From positions 2,134,890-2,198,889 of the forward strand of contig NZ_LR590477.1 in NCBI RefSeq assembly GCF_901482445.1: DNA of 64,000 nucleotides. Reading direction: 5' to 3'. Source of the DNA: Neisseria lactamica. Lineage in GTDB: Bacteria > Pseudomonadota > Gammaproteobacteria > Burkholderiales > Neisseriaceae. Positions 37,401 through 45,799 of this stretch are shown one piece after another. The notes under the pieces were generated by a model that did no database searches, was not told the DNA's origin, and worked only from the letters and a program-made list of their open reading frames with translations. The position numbers and the translations under genes were made by a program. Each line of letters begins with the position of its first letter. Position 1 is the first letter of the stretch.

Positions 37401-37624
37401 GGGTAGCCTTTGCAGTTGTTGCCGAAGCCCGGCTTGTCCGGTTCGAGGGTGTCGGGGGTATCGGCACTGCCGGTATTGGAAACACCGGGCGCGGTAGGCG
37501 TGCTGCTCCAGTCGGGAGAACTTCCCCCTCCGCCGCCACCACCGCCTCCGCAGGCGGTCAGGAATATCGTTGCACAGACGGCTGCGACGGTTTTTAATTT
37601 AGTATTCAAAATCAGCTTGTTCAT
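34409..37624 (-). CDS. Subtilisin-like autotransporter lipoprotein of the NalP/AspA family
   Basis: 1071 residues from the ATG at 37624 (GGAG nine bases upstream). A lipobox FLTAC gives a lipidated Cys25 followed by a glycine run. The S8 protease triad is visible: Asp151 in VVGVVDDD, His243 in LNHMDIVSYLLAG, Ser438 in RGTSLSAP. A linker with GENTYTG repeats follows, and the C-terminal ~280 residues form the autotransporter barrel ending LKAGVGYRF. NalP itself trims other surface proteins (IgA protease, App, NHBA, LbpB) and is phase-variable through a poly-C tract; here the glycine run is GGA/GGC/GGT/GGG codons with at most five G in a row, so that switch is absent. It is a relative, and not necessarily the orthologue, because residues differ widely from the NalP I know. 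Confidence 0.85.
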   Translation of the reverse strand: MNKLILNTKLKTVAAVCATIFLTACGGGGGGGGGSSPDWSSTPTAPGVSNTGSADTPDTLEPDKPGFGNNCKGYPLCVADHLKPDSTENAPAPNLNINPVAGELPPVLNGYPEANPRLNFNDLTQYKNAINLKTAHDLGYKGKGAVVGVVDDDISDYAELFGSTTRISYGCSGHQAGISELDRLACPGMVSDGTEDMNIDPAYLTVKVRPFDVYDNAKLNRVFRDFENPTFQHGAPHSDTLNHMDIVSYLLAGRAVPGYGTGGVAPEAKLVGYDVRDKFNKEDIIEGWRFAVSNGAKIINNSYGVSDMNDAGHVAQFNADANSLSFRKMDEHIRKDGVLFVFAAGNDGLTYGSYEGFFPYAYPKAQKGLIVAAGVESDGTIAKSSNRCGLMAQWCLSAPYQPGVLFKGRQYVDALDKNMVIRGSNDEPLLGLGSRGTSLSAPLVSGTAALVLGRYPWMSNDNLRTTILTTAQDIGAKGVDSVYGWGLLNAGKAVKGPAQFAFGMFDANVTGEDTVSFFENDISGNGGLNKTGDGRLILDGENTYTGVTNVMGGMLSVNKSITSDVYSGSKFHLNDNARVKGNVQVDVNGFLFGGNNSTIDGNLTFTQNGNLFVQLGDVLNVTGKTEFGDTGGIWLGGVSKYYARPNERLITFLRSEGGITAKDGQVQRVYADGEMVSRDKVGTATGKDLYYSLRRNNVNTVAMTVKERLDPVLAHNVVQGGRNLENLMEEADKLSDKELATGSYAQTGRLLIRAQSERTDGTATMLEQLAAGIHANSTNVFAETQSRRLKSTADKLDRPLKTGETDVFAETKRDTGDWKHGAASGGLTDFRQTLGVKYQAGEQTTLAATFDAGQTKWDENTRGSAAVNSFGLNAGVRHNLDNMTFVKALLGYSGYKNKTARLNGVDIRAEGEAEGSLTQAALLSGFRLPVFGSGLLETEIGARLDILRQKAFEEKGGALAWKADKLSETTPVGLLNVRLTQPLNDKTALFGFAGVEHDFKKRDYALTGMFKGANQARGKTGAWDMPQTRWNAGLGIRAELGRGWSAFGNYEHTGSSRYKSNSLKAGVGYRF

Positions 37625-37841
37625 TATTAGCAACTCCGTATTTCTTGGTTTGTTGCATTGCATAAAGGCTACACATATTGGAAAACGTCGTATTGTTTAC
37701 ACTTTTCCGCCATTATCAAAAACACAGAGATTTTTTTGTGCTGATTGATATCCTTGATAATATCAAATATCTGCTGAATCGACTGTTCAAGAAAAAGCTG
37801 AGAGTGTAAAAAACACTGTTGATTTCTAAAACTTTTCTGCA

Positions 37842-38489
37842 TCAATACATGTATAAGCTCGGTTCTGGTAGAATACTTGTTTTCATACCAGCAGTATCGC
37901 TATTATCTTCCATAACCCAACCATTATCGGTTAGATAAACAATAGCATAATGCGGTTCCATTACCATAGACGACATAGCTTTTTGAACTTTTTGATTATT
38001 GGACCACGGAGCTTGATCACCGAGCGTCGCAGTGTAGGCAACCTCTGAATACGTGCGTTTGCCATCGTTGACTGGCTCGCTGAATGATTCAACCTTGATG
38101 GTGTATCTACCTGTACAAAAAGCTGGATATCTATTGTCGAGGACATTGCGCAAAAATGGTTTCCCCATTTCACTTACCTTAAAGGTATGTCCATCATTAG
38201 ATTCCGGGTCAATCAAACCAGCATCAGTTAAAGTGTCAATACGTTCTTGGGTAACAACATCAGAAGAACCGTCGCCAATAGAAATCTTTTGGCTGTCCTC
38301 ATCAAAAATAATACCTAGTCGCATGCTTCCATTTGTATTGATGCTTAAACACATTCCTGCGCTGTGGTTTGCCCTACCTTCATCAAAGCCTTTCTGGATA
38401 GCTTCCTGAAAATTGCTATTATTAGCATCCTTTTTAGAGCAAGCGACTAATGATACAGTCAACATGGCAATACAAACTAATTTTTTCAT
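37842..38489 (-). CDS. Putative lipoprotein
   Basis: 215 residues. MKKLVCIAMLTVSLVAC has a lipobox (LVAC) with Cys17. The mature part is hydrophilic with one Cys in AGMCLS and another in FCTGRY. No known family. It lies upstream (in transcription terms) of the nalP-like gene on the same strand but 218 bases away. An Eikenella-type DUS lies just upstream at 38561. Confidence 0.6.
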   Translation of the reverse strand: MKKLVCIAMLTVSLVACSKKDANNSNFQEAIQKGFDEGRANHSAGMCLSINTNGSMRLGIIFDEDSQKISIGDGSSDVVTQERIDTLTDAGLIDPESNDGHTFKVSEMGKPFLRNVLDNRYPAFCTGRYTIKVESFSEPVNDGKRTYSEVAYTATLGDQAPWSNNQKVQKAMSSMVMEPHYAIVYLTDNGWVMEDNSDTAGMKTSILPEPSLYMY

Positions 38490-38546
38490 CCTTGCTTCCC
38501 TTTTCGAAGAAAAAGTGAGTTAAAAGAAATAGTAACCGGTGTTTAG

Positions 38547-38572
38547 ACTACCTGATGATTTTCAGGTAGCCT
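38547..38572. terminator. Hairpin made of a foreign-dialect DUS (AGGCTACCTGAA)
   Basis: CTACCTGA-TGATTT-TCAGGTAG is a perfect 8 bp stem. Read on the minus strand, 38561-38572 is AGGCTACCTGAA, the dialect described for Eikenella. A likely terminator for the TM2 gene. Confidence 0.6.
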
Positions 38573-38648
38573 AAACGTTGGATTAAGGGTTAAGGATTAA
38601 AACCAAGCCTTTTTGCCCTGTACATACACACGCTCAAACTCTTCATCG

Positions 38649-38900
38649 CTACATCAGGTATTTGATGCCGTCAATCAGGCTTAACACGCTGATCACGAGT
38701 ATTGGGATTAACAAAAAAGATCCCAGTATGCTGACCAGTAGATAGATCAAACCTACCTTATTAATACCCAAATAAAACTTATGTGCGCCTAAGCAACCCA
38801 AAAATATGGCTAACAAGGCCGCCACCAAGCGTTTGCTGATGCCATTACCGGCACTAGATGTATTTGTGATGGAGGCATTGTTTTGGTTTTCAGTCGTCAT
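38649..38900 (-). CDS. TM2-domain membrane protein
   Basis: 83 residues from MTTENQNNAS; AAGGAG is seven bases upstream. The hydrophobic body RLVAALLAIFLGCLGAHKFY LGxxxxG, then LLVSILGSFLLIPILVISVL and SLIDGIKYLM is the TM2 domain (two helices with a short loop; GAHKFYLG motif). Function unknown. It overlaps no gene; the lipoprotein gene upstream on the same strand ends 50 bases away, so they may form an operon. Confidence 0.75.
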   Translation of the reverse strand: MTTENQNNASITNTSSAGNGISKRLVAALLAIFLGCLGAHKFYLGINKVGLIYLLVSILGSFLLIPILVISVLSLIDGIKYLM

Positions 38901-38949
38901 GACCATGCTCCTTATGGGAAAGTTAAAAAGAAAAAACAGATGGCAGTGT

Positions 38950-39297
38950 TTAATGTGCTGTCCAGCCTGAATCGGTGCGAACCAGCACAATGGTAGTCGA
39001 ACCGGTATAGGCAGGTACTTTCATCCCGTTGATTTCATATTCGCCGACTTCGTAGCTGATCGGGCACTCAAAGCGCTTCCCTTCTGTATCGTCCTTCACA
39101 CAGCTTCCCGCTTTGCTGACAGACAGGTTGCTTTGTATCTTTTCCAACATTTCGCCCGCCATCGGATTTCCCGTCGAATAATGATTCATCTGTGCCAAGG
39201 TTTCCGCCAGCACTCCTTTAATGTCGCTATTGCTCGGCTCGCCACCGCACGCGGTCAACAAGCTCACTAAAGGTAATAGGTATATTGACTTCTTCAT
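38950..39297 (-). CDS. Putative lipoprotein
   Basis: 115 residues; MKKSIYLLPLVSLLTAC is a lipobox (LTAC), followed by GG and a mature part containing two Cys (SCVKD, FECPI) that may form a disulphide. AGGAG precedes the ATG at 39297. Resembles small lipoproteins with similar organisation in other Neisseriaceae; no function known. It forms a probable operon with the TM2 gene. Confidence 0.65.
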   Translation of the reverse strand: MKKSIYLLPLVSLLTACGGEPSNSDIKGVLAETLAQMNHYSTGNPMAGEMLEKIQSNLSVSKAGSCVKDDTEGKRFECPISYEVGEYEINGMKVPAYTGSTTIVLVRTDSGWTAH

Positions 39298-39436
39298 CAA
39301 ACGTTCTCCTGTAAAAAATCACACAGTTATCAGATAGCCTGAAAGGTAGGCTCAAGTTCAAAGATATAGGTTAACAACCTGTAATATCCTATTATCCCAA
39401 ATTGGGGAATATTAAGCAATACACTATGATTTTCCT

Positions 39437-39712
39437 ATGAAAAGAATGCGTCCCTCCCTTTATTCCCCCGAAATGGCATGGCTGCGGCAAACCTTAGTCG
39501 GCCGCCGTTTGGAGCTGAATTTAACCCAAAAAATGTTGGCAGAACGCATGGGGGTCATTTTGTCGTTTATCGGGAAGGTTGAAACGGGTGAGCGGCGCTT
39601 AGACATTGCCGAGTTTGTGAGATACTGCCAAGCACTGGAGCTGAACCCCAGCCTTGTACTGGAAGAGTTCTGTGCCAAACTGGAAAAGCAACACCCGCCT
39701 ATGATGATGTAG
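39437..39712 (+). CDS. XRE-family helix-turn-helix regulator
   Basis: 91 residues with an N-terminal HTH (RRLELNLTQKMLAERMGVIL, then SFIGKVETGERRLDIAEFVR), an XRE/Cro-type DNA-binding domain. No ribosome site is strong (ATG at 39437). It is divergent from the lipoprotein gene and convergent with the AAA+ gene, eight bases apart at their ends. It could control the neighbouring small cluster. Confidence 0.8.
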   Translation: MKRMRPSLYSPEMAWLRQTLVGRRLELNLTQKMLAERMGVILSFIGKVETGERRLDIAEFVRYCQALELNPSLVLEEFCAKLEKQHPPMMM

Positions 39713-39719
39713 CACCTCC

Positions 39720-40874
39720 TTAATGTAGCAGCCCGGTAATGGATACGCATTCATCCTCTGTCTGTGACACATTGCTATATAGCAACGGCAGATGATGTAA
39801 CTTAATTTCGGCATATTGACTATTCGCCAAAAACGCCCGAGCCAGAGCCAGGCCCAGCCTTTTTTTGGCATCACGTGGCGACTCCTTTGCCAAAGCACGA
39901 ACCACTTCGTCATTCAATTTAGCCGGGGTGCAATGTTCCATCCGGTATTCGGCACGGTAGGAGGCATAAAAACCATCAATCATCCGGTGCATTTGTTCCG
40001 TTGTCGGCAACGCGATGTGATAAACGGTTGCCCGAGACAGGATACTGGCCGGAATGCGGTTCAAACTGTTTGCCGCCGCGATCCAGTTGATATAAGCAGT
40101 ATTAATCGGCAGTTCTAGGAAATCATCGTGAAATTTTCGGGCAGTTTCCGATTCCCACAGCGAGTGCAGTACATTTAAAGGGGAAGGATAGCGCTCGTCT
40201 TTCACAGCTTTTTTGATTTCATCAATAAAAAATAGGAAATTGGCGGTATCGCTATCCGACATTCTCTGCACCACCGCACCTGGTGCGCCGTTGCCCCATT
40301 TGCTGCTTGTCCCGCTTAAGGCCGCACCGGTGGTCACGTTTTCAAACGATTTCTCGAAGAGGGGCAAACCCAAAGCCACAGCCAACTCGCTAACAAAATG
40401 ACTTTTGCCCGTTCCCGGATTGCCAACCAATATCATCGGCTGGCAGACCAAGGCTTGCCCTATCCTTCCCTGCAGCACGACTTGTGCCTGCACATCCAGA
40501 ATCACTTCTTTGAAATTCGGCATTTTCTGTGCCAACGAATCCAATTTCTCCAGTGCATACTCAATATTTTTAAATAAAACCAACTTCTTTGGATTCATCA
40601 ATTTTTGCAACATGACTTTATGGGTATAGCCCTCTTTTTGTTGGCCACATCGCGTGATCAACTGCCGCAGAGACGGTTGTTGCTCCTCATCCACCAAGCA
40701 GATTGTTGGAAAGGTATCAGCTGGCTGATCTTCGATTCCTCGGCGGTTGCTCCGACTAGAACCATCAGAATCATGATGATTCAATGTATTCGATTCAACT
40801 GGTGCAAACATTGCCTGTGTTTCTTCATGGGTGGCTACAATGGCATCAACCCGGATATCGTTAGAGAAGGCCAT
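39720..40874 (-). CDS. Lon-like/AAA+ ATPase of unknown role
   Basis: 384 residues. AAGGAG precedes the ATG. Walker A is MILVGNPGTGKSH, Walker B is FLFFIDEI, and IAAANSLNRIPASILSR carries the sensor-1 Asn and arginine finger; AAA+ ATPase of the Lon/clamp-loader-like class without a visible protease domain. The N-terminal 120 residues are hydrophilic and unassigned. A divergent gene 210 bases away encodes a 470-residue protein; their shared region argues for a two-gene system. Confidence 0.7.
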   Translation of the reverse strand: MAFSNDIRVDAIVATHEETQAMFAPVESNTLNHHDSDGSSRSNRRGIEDQPADTFPTICLVDEEQQPSLRQLITRCGQQKEGYTHKVMLQKLMNPKKLVLFKNIEYALEKLDSLAQKMPNFKEVILDVQAQVVLQGRIGQALVCQPMILVGNPGTGKSHFVSELAVALGLPLFEKSFENVTTGAALSGTSSKWGNGAPGAVVQRMSDSDTANFLFFIDEIKKAVKDERYPSPLNVLHSLWESETARKFHDDFLELPINTAYINWIAAANSLNRIPASILSRATVYHIALPTTEQMHRMIDGFYASYRAEYRMEHCTPAKLNDEVVRALAKESPRDAKKRLGLALARAFLANSQYAEIKLHHLPLLYSNVSQTEDECVSITGLLH

Positions 40875-41083
40875 GGCGGCTCCTTGAATAATCTGTCAAT
40901 AAGTTTATCTAAGAATTACCTAAAGATAAAATATCAAAAATGCTTTAGTTTGTCAATTAATGCTTTTCAAGTTTAATTTATGAGTGTTATTTGCGGGATT
41001 CTACAAATCCTACTAGATGATTTTGTTTAGTACAGATACTTACAGTAGAATCAGTTCTGTTATCCGTAGATGACTCTTAGAAA

Positions 41084-42496
41084 ATGATTGAACAAAAAGA
41101 ATCAGAGAAAGAATCAGTTGTATTTGACTCAGCGCATTTGGCAGCTTGGTCTGCCCGAAAGATGCGCAAGGCAGCGAAGGCCGAGAAGGCGGCTGCCACC
41201 ATGACGGAAGAGTGGAGTGAGCAGATCCTGTTAAACGAGATCCCGAGGGTCTGCCTGCAGAAGGCGGCCGATCTGCTTGGCGTATACAATCCAGATGGCT
41301 TGGTCATCACTATGAACGACTGCGTCACCTGGGCCGTGGAGGCTGCCATCGCCAAAACGGCTGAACAGTACCAATTTTATGACAACACATTTAATTTTAT
41401 AGATGCCCCCATCATTAACGGCTGGAACAGTTTCCGTTTTACCTGCCGTTTTCCCAATGGAAACTTGAAGCAGGAAGTGGGGGCGGCATTAACCTGCTGG
41501 CGGCGCATGAGCGGCTACAATGTCAGTTCCAGTGTGTTTATCAATTTTGCGATTGTGTTATTTTTGCAGCATGCCGGCTTCGTGTTCTACGATCTTGATG
41601 GACAGGAAATAGCAGACGCTTTCAAGATCCTGGCAGCACCAGAATCACAGCTGGGTAAGATCGAATTACGTTTGGGCAACAGGCCGCAAGTTGTTTTCAG
41701 CCAGCCTGCATACGGGGGTCGTTTTTTCCCCGCCGTGTTTTATCCGGTCGGGCTACCTAAAAATACAGCTTCAGAAACTGAAGAATGGGAAGATTTGGCC
41801 TTACGGCTGCCCCTAACCTTGTACCGCGTGGTAAACATGTGGGCAAGTGCCTACCAACTGGAAGCAACCGAACGACTACGGCAATACGATCCCGCTGCAG
41901 GCATAGCCGTGCAAACTGATGGCCGGGCTTGGGATTATTCGTTTGAAGAAGCCGTCCGCATGGCTATAGACATCTATATCCGGCTGGAAGAATACGCGCA
42001 GGCGAAACAAAAACCGGTTTGGGGCGAAACGTGGCAGACGGTGTTACCTGGATCTGGTTTGCCTGAAGAACTGGCTCCCAAAACCACCGCACACCCCGAA
42101 AAAAACATCGAGTATGTGCGCGTCATTCCGCGAGTTGCCAAAGCCAAGCTGGCAAAATGGCGGCAATATTCCGGTTCGGACAATAATAAAGCGATGATGG
42201 CCTTGACCACCCTGTTGCAGCTGTATGGGCTGTATGTCAGTGATACCGCAGATGATGACCTACCACCTTTGCAGGTAATGAGTTTATGGCAATATTTCCG
42301 CATGGCCAAAGGGCATGAGCTGTACGTCCTGCGCGAACGGGATCTGTTACACCTGCGAGATGAGCGCATGACCAACCCGATACGGATTTTGGACGAACTG
42401 TTTTACCACTACGACCAAGATTATTTCATCGGCTCAACAACAGAAAATGAGGAAGTTCCCGCCGAGGGTGTCGTAAAAAGAAAGATAAAGCGTTAG
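41084..42496 (+). CDS. Unknown 470-residue protein divergent from the AAA+ ATPase
   Basis: No family recognised. The N-terminal ~70 residues are rich in Lys, Ala and Glu (KMRKAAKAEKAAATMTEEW), helical and possibly coiled. The middle contains a mixed alpha/beta part with FRFTCRFPNGNLKQEVGAAL and the RRMSGYNVSSSVFINFA helix. No transmembrane segment or signal. It and the AAA+ gene diverge from an AT-rich region. A DUS of Simonsiella type follows its stop (42509). Confidence 0.5.
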   Translation: MIEQKESEKESVVFDSAHLAAWSARKMRKAAKAEKAAATMTEEWSEQILLNEIPRVCLQKAADLLGVYNPDGLVITMNDCVTWAVEAAIAKTAEQYQFYDNTFNFIDAPIINGWNSFRFTCRFPNGNLKQEVGAALTCWRRMSGYNVSSSVFINFAIVLFLQHAGFVFYDLDGQEIADAFKILAAPESQLGKIELRLGNRPQVVFSQPAYGGRFFPAVFYPVGLPKNTASETEEWEDLALRLPLTLYRVVNMWASAYQLEATERLRQYDPAAGIAVQTDGRAWDYSFEEAVRMAIDIYIRLEEYAQAKQKPVWGETWQTVLPGSGLPEELAPKTTAHPEKNIEYVRVIPRVAKAKLAKWRQYSGSDNNKAMMALTTLLQLYGLYVSDTADDDLPPLQVMSLWQYFRMAKGHELYVLRERDLLHLRDERMTNPIRILDELFYHYDQDYFIGSTTENEEVPAEGVVKRKIKR

Positions 42497-42508
42497 CTCG
42501 AAAATAGT

Positions 42509-42520
42509 TTCAGGCAGCCT
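42509..42520 (-). promoter_or_regulatory. Foreign-dialect DUS, AGGCTGCCTGAA
   Basis: Read on the minus strand this is AGGCTGCCTGAA, the dialect described for Simonsiella. Lies between convergent genes. Confidence 0.6.
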
Positions 42521-43749
42521 CAAACACAGGCCGCAGGCACGGCAACCAAATTCTCCGCCAACCAGATTTTTTGCGGGTACTGGTTGATAATCGTGCCGTG
42601 GGCGATGCCCAATTCGTTTGCCGGCAGCGTGTTGCGCAGCAGGTTGAAAGCAGCGGCCATTTTTTTATTGGGATTGGCGGTGGCTTTGATTTCAACGGGA
42701 TACAGCATCTGCCGATGTTCGATCAGTAGGTCGATTTCTTTTTGATTGGTGTCGCGGTAAAAATAAATCGGCGGTTCTTGACCTTGGTTGTGGAAGGATT
42801 TGATGATTTCGCCCACCACGAAGGTTTCAAAAAACTGTCCGCTCTTGGCTCCGTTTTGAATGGTTTCCGGTGTCAGCCATTTGGTCAGGTAGGCCATCAG
42901 GCCGGTGTTCAACATATAGACTTTCGGGGTTTTGATGGCGCGTTTGAGGTGGTTGTTGCCGTAGGGTTGCAGCAGATAGACGATGCCCGATGTTTGCAGC
43001 ACGGTGAGCCAACGCTTGACGGTATCCACCGATACGCCGATTTCCTGGGTCACGCTGCTGTAATTCAATAACTCCCCGCTGCGTGCGGCAATAGCAATCA
43101 TAAACCGTGTGAAATCGCCGCTGCTGCCTACATTGACCAATTGGCGCACGTCGCGTTCGATATAGGTGGCGACATACGAGGCATAGTAAACCTGCCAGTC
43201 GGTCTCGGGCTGCTCGTATAAGCGCGGCATATCGCCGCGGTGGATAATCTGCCAGATATTCTCGTGTTCAGGTAGCCTGAATACGGGTTTCCGGTCAGCC
43301 AAATAGCCTTCGTCCGGTACGAAGGCCGCCTGAAAATCATCGCCGCGCATTTCGCGCCACGACAATCCGTTTAATTTCAATACCGCAATACGCCCGGCCA
43401 GGCTTTCGCTGACATTTTGCATCAACTCAAAAGCCTGCGAACCGGACAGCAGATACAGGCCGTTCTGCCTGCGCCGGTCTATATCCATTTTCAGCAGGGG
43501 GAACAGCTCGGAGGCGTATTGGACTTCGTCCACAATCAGCGGCGGCGTGTGGTTCAATAAAAACAGTTGCGGCTCGTTTTTGGCTTGGTCGAGCAGCAAG
43601 GGATCGTCTAAGGTAAGATATCCGTATTCGGGCGCAATGTGCTGAAGCAGCGTGGATTTGCCGACTTGCCGCGCACCGGTCAGCAACACGGCGGGAAATT
43701 GGGCGGACAGCTTTTGCAGAACGGATTGCAGGTGACGTGGGTAATACAT
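42520..43749 (-). CDS. AAA ATPase with DUF4143 domain
   Basis: 409 residues. N-terminal AAA_14 domain with Walker A VLLTGARQVGKST and PLIVDEVQYASEL (Walker B). The C-terminal DUF4143 domain carries FETFVVGEIIKSFHNQG and DLLIEHRQMLYPVEIK. This family is widespread in bacteria with unclear role. It is convergent with the 470-residue gene. An Eikenella-type DUS (43267-43278) sits in the gene, consistent with arrival from another genus. Confidence 0.85.
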   Translation of the reverse strand: MYYPRHLQSVLQKLSAQFPAVLLTGARQVGKSTLLQHIAPEYGYLTLDDPLLLDQAKNEPQLFLLNHTPPLIVDEVQYASELFPLLKMDIDRRRQNGLYLLSGSQAFELMQNVSESLAGRIAVLKLNGLSWREMRGDDFQAAFVPDEGYLADRKPVFRLPEHENIWQIIHRGDMPRLYEQPETDWQVYYASYVATYIERDVRQLVNVGSSGDFTRFMIAIAARSGELLNYSSVTQEIGVSVDTVKRWLTVLQTSGIVYLLQPYGNNHLKRAIKTPKVYMLNTGLMAYLTKWLTPETIQNGAKSGQFFETFVVGEIIKSFHNQGQEPPIYFYRDTNQKEIDLLIEHRQMLYPVEIKATANPNKKMAAAFNLLRNTLPANELGIAHGTIINQYPQKIWLAENLVAVPAACV

Positions 43750-44451
43750 AACAAAATCCAGTTTAATTTAAGATTGAATCTTAGTTTAAACTGGATTTTT
43801 GCGCAATACTTCTTGATTTGCGTGGTGATGATGCCGTGGTTGCACTGCGAAACAGCCGTACACTCCTCGTTATACAGGCGGACATGGTTCTCGGGCGTGA
43901 TGCGCCGCTCATTTTGGCTGTTGGGCAGGTCATCAACAATGGAGACTGGGCTGCATGAAACGGTAGATTCTCTAGCGGTACAAAAGTTACGTAAAGAGTG
44001 AACAGCATTGAGCAATCAGCGAGAATAACAGGAAGTAGCTGATGATGGTGACGCTTACCGATACATAACCCGATTAACAAAGAACCTCTCTTTTCAGTTA
44101 GGCAAGCTGACCGACAAAGGCACGTCTGTACAACTGCTGAAACCAGAACATGCTCTTTCGCAGCTACAGAGCGTTTTTGACGTGGTTCAGATAGCGCCAC
44201 GGGATGAGCTTATGGAGTACGGCACACAAGCCTCCCTGCTTCAAGCACACGCAACAGAACAGCAACGGATACTGCGTTCGACCCGTGTCGACATCAATGT
44301 AGTCTTGGAAACGGTACAAGGAACCCAAAATTCTTCCCATAATCTACTACGCCCAGCCAGAGATATTCAGTCCCGTCCTTCCCAAGCACCATCGGTATCC
44401 CCGACCCCCAACTGCAACCCTGACGACCATTGGTGGAACCGATATTAACTG
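43750..44451. other. Degenerate region, no intact gene
   Basis: Only fragments are visible. One + frame (about 43807-43956) reads LDLRGDDAVVALRNSRTLLV through DWAA. Another (about 44100-44448) reads TDKGTSVQLLKPEHALSQLQ, then DELMEYGTQASLL, ending DDHWWNRY. They look coding and may have been one or two genes, family unknown. A palindrome, TCCAGTTTAA...TTAAACTGGA, lies at 43756-43796. Confidence 0.4.
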
Positions 44452-44969
44452 ATCCCAAAAAGTTGGACAGTTTAATCAAGCGGCTTTCAGGGAGTGAATT
44501 CTGTACTGAACAGGTAGTCGGCTTTTTCGTTTGCGGCGGATGCTGTTTTTTCACGGGCTTTCTTCCTTTGGGTTTAGGGTTTGGGCTTTAAACTGTTAAT
44601 ACCATTCAAACGATAGAGGCGCAACCATTGCAGCAAGATGGAGCAGTCGGGCAGATTCAGTTGGTCTGCGGCAGCTTTTTGGTACATTCCCTGCCCCGTC
44701 ACCGGGCGGATTGCCTCAAGTTTGTATTCGACCGAATATTTTGTCGTATGCTTTCTGCGTTTGATGCCGCTCTCACCGTGTAATCTGTATCTTGTCACCC
44801 ATCTGCGTACCAATGAATCGGAAATAGAAAAATGGTCTGCTGTTCTTGTGCTGCCGTTCCCTGCCAAATAGTATTGGACGACGGCAAGTCGGAATTCATC
44901 TGAATATTTTGCCATAAAAAACTGAACCTCCTAAAGTCGGTAAGGTGTCTCATTTTGGGGTGCAGTTCA
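44452..44969 (-). mobile_element. Internally deleted IS3-family element
   Basis: Ends TGATCCCAAAAAGTTGGACAG and ...TTTTGGGGTGCAGTTCA are the inverted repeats of an IS3-type element. Only orfA survives; the DDE-containing orfB is missing. Similar ends occur on the full IS3 at 56944-58192, so it could still be mobilised in trans. Confidence 0.7.
44574..44915 (-). CDS. IS3-family transposase OrfA (helix-turn-helix subunit)
   Basis: 113 residues, from MAKYSDEFRLAVVQYYLAGN with two HTH motifs (DHFSISDSLVRRWVTRYRLH and AADQLNLPDCSILLQWLRLY). It binds the element ends. Without OrfB it is not a transposase by itself. Confidence 0.75.
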   Translation of the reverse strand: MAKYSDEFRLAVVQYYLAGNGSTRTADHFSISDSLVRRWVTRYRLHGESGIKRRKHTTKYSVEYKLEAIRPVTGQGMYQKAAADQLNLPDCSILLQWLRLYRLNGINSLKPKP

Positions 44970-45011
44970 GAAGCGGTCTTTTTTGCCTGCCGGTTTTGAA
45001 TCATCCTCCGT

Positions 45012-45480
45012 GTATATTCCCTTGACGAAAAAAATGATGATATTACGGATACTAAAACTAAGGTCATATCCCCCCCTACTCTCCCTAAGCAAAGAGATGA
45101 AACAGCGTATCGGTCCCCTACCGGTTGAATTTTCCGAAAAAAAGCGACGTAGCCAGCATCAATATATATATAAGAACAGCACAAATAGCATCAATACATC
45201 ACGCAACGAAAAAAGTCAGAAAAATGCACTTAGTAGTGTTTGGATATCTGTTGTTTTGTGCTGTCAGTATTGCTTCTTTCTGTGTTTGCAGTTTAGCAGT
45301 TGTACAGTTTTACAGTAAGGTTTAAACAATGACTGATTTATTTTTAAATGCAGATATTGTAGAGGATAAAAATGACCAAAGTCCTTTCAGTAACATTTTT
45401 GATTTTTTAGCGAGCCTTTTCATTTCCCCGGCGAGATCGGAAATGGCAGCGGTACTTTGGCCGCCGATATGCTTAAGTTC
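45012..45480 (+). mobile_element. Filamentous (Nf-type) prophage remnant, left inverted arm
   Basis: Contains two short phage-like genes: MHLVVFGYLLFCAVSIASFC (a hydrophobic single-span protein, 45223-45325) and MTDLFLNADIVEDKND (45329 on), in the order and sizes of Neisseria filamentous phage coat-region genes. The same DNA occurs inverted at 46587-47065. Broken by fusion at the 3' end into unrelated sequence. Confidence 0.55.
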
Positions 45481-45566
45481 AAAACCTTACGCCACCAAAA
45501 CCCTTGCTAGCTAAGGGTTAAATAGCTTACTTGAAATCTACTTAAGTCTAATCTAAACTATCCAAT

Positions 45567-45799
45567 ATGGATAGATTTTTAGACATAGGGCAAGCAGTAA
45601 AATTATTGTGCTGAAAGCACAATCACTCACTGGTGGTCTCAAACACGTGCCGACTACCTCGCCGAAAACACTATCAGCCGCGATAAACTGTGGGAAAAGC
45701 TCGGTATCATGCGCCGCACTTGGTATTATCGCGGGAAACCGATGCCGTCTGAAACGCAACAGGAGAAAAATAATGAGCCGTTACCTGATTACCTTTGAC
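45567..45799 (+). pseudogene. Prophage small regulator, frameshifted
   Basis: ATG opens MDRFLDIGQAVKLLC then stops; in another frame SQTRADYLAENTISRDKLWE, then KLGIMRRTWYYRGKPMPSE continues, the helix-turn-helix-like protein of the phage control region. It follows a control sequence (ATCTACTTAAGTCTAATCTA) repeated at 46318. An AT-DUS overlaps its end. Confidence 0.45.

Noticed and set aside
37500..37560. Phase-variable poly-C tract in the nalP-like gene
   Set aside because: Longest run is five; glycine codons are mixed, so slippage is unlikely.
43781..44200. 139-codon frame on the minus strand as a gene
   Set aside because: The plus-strand fragments in the same place look more protein-like; both are degenerate.
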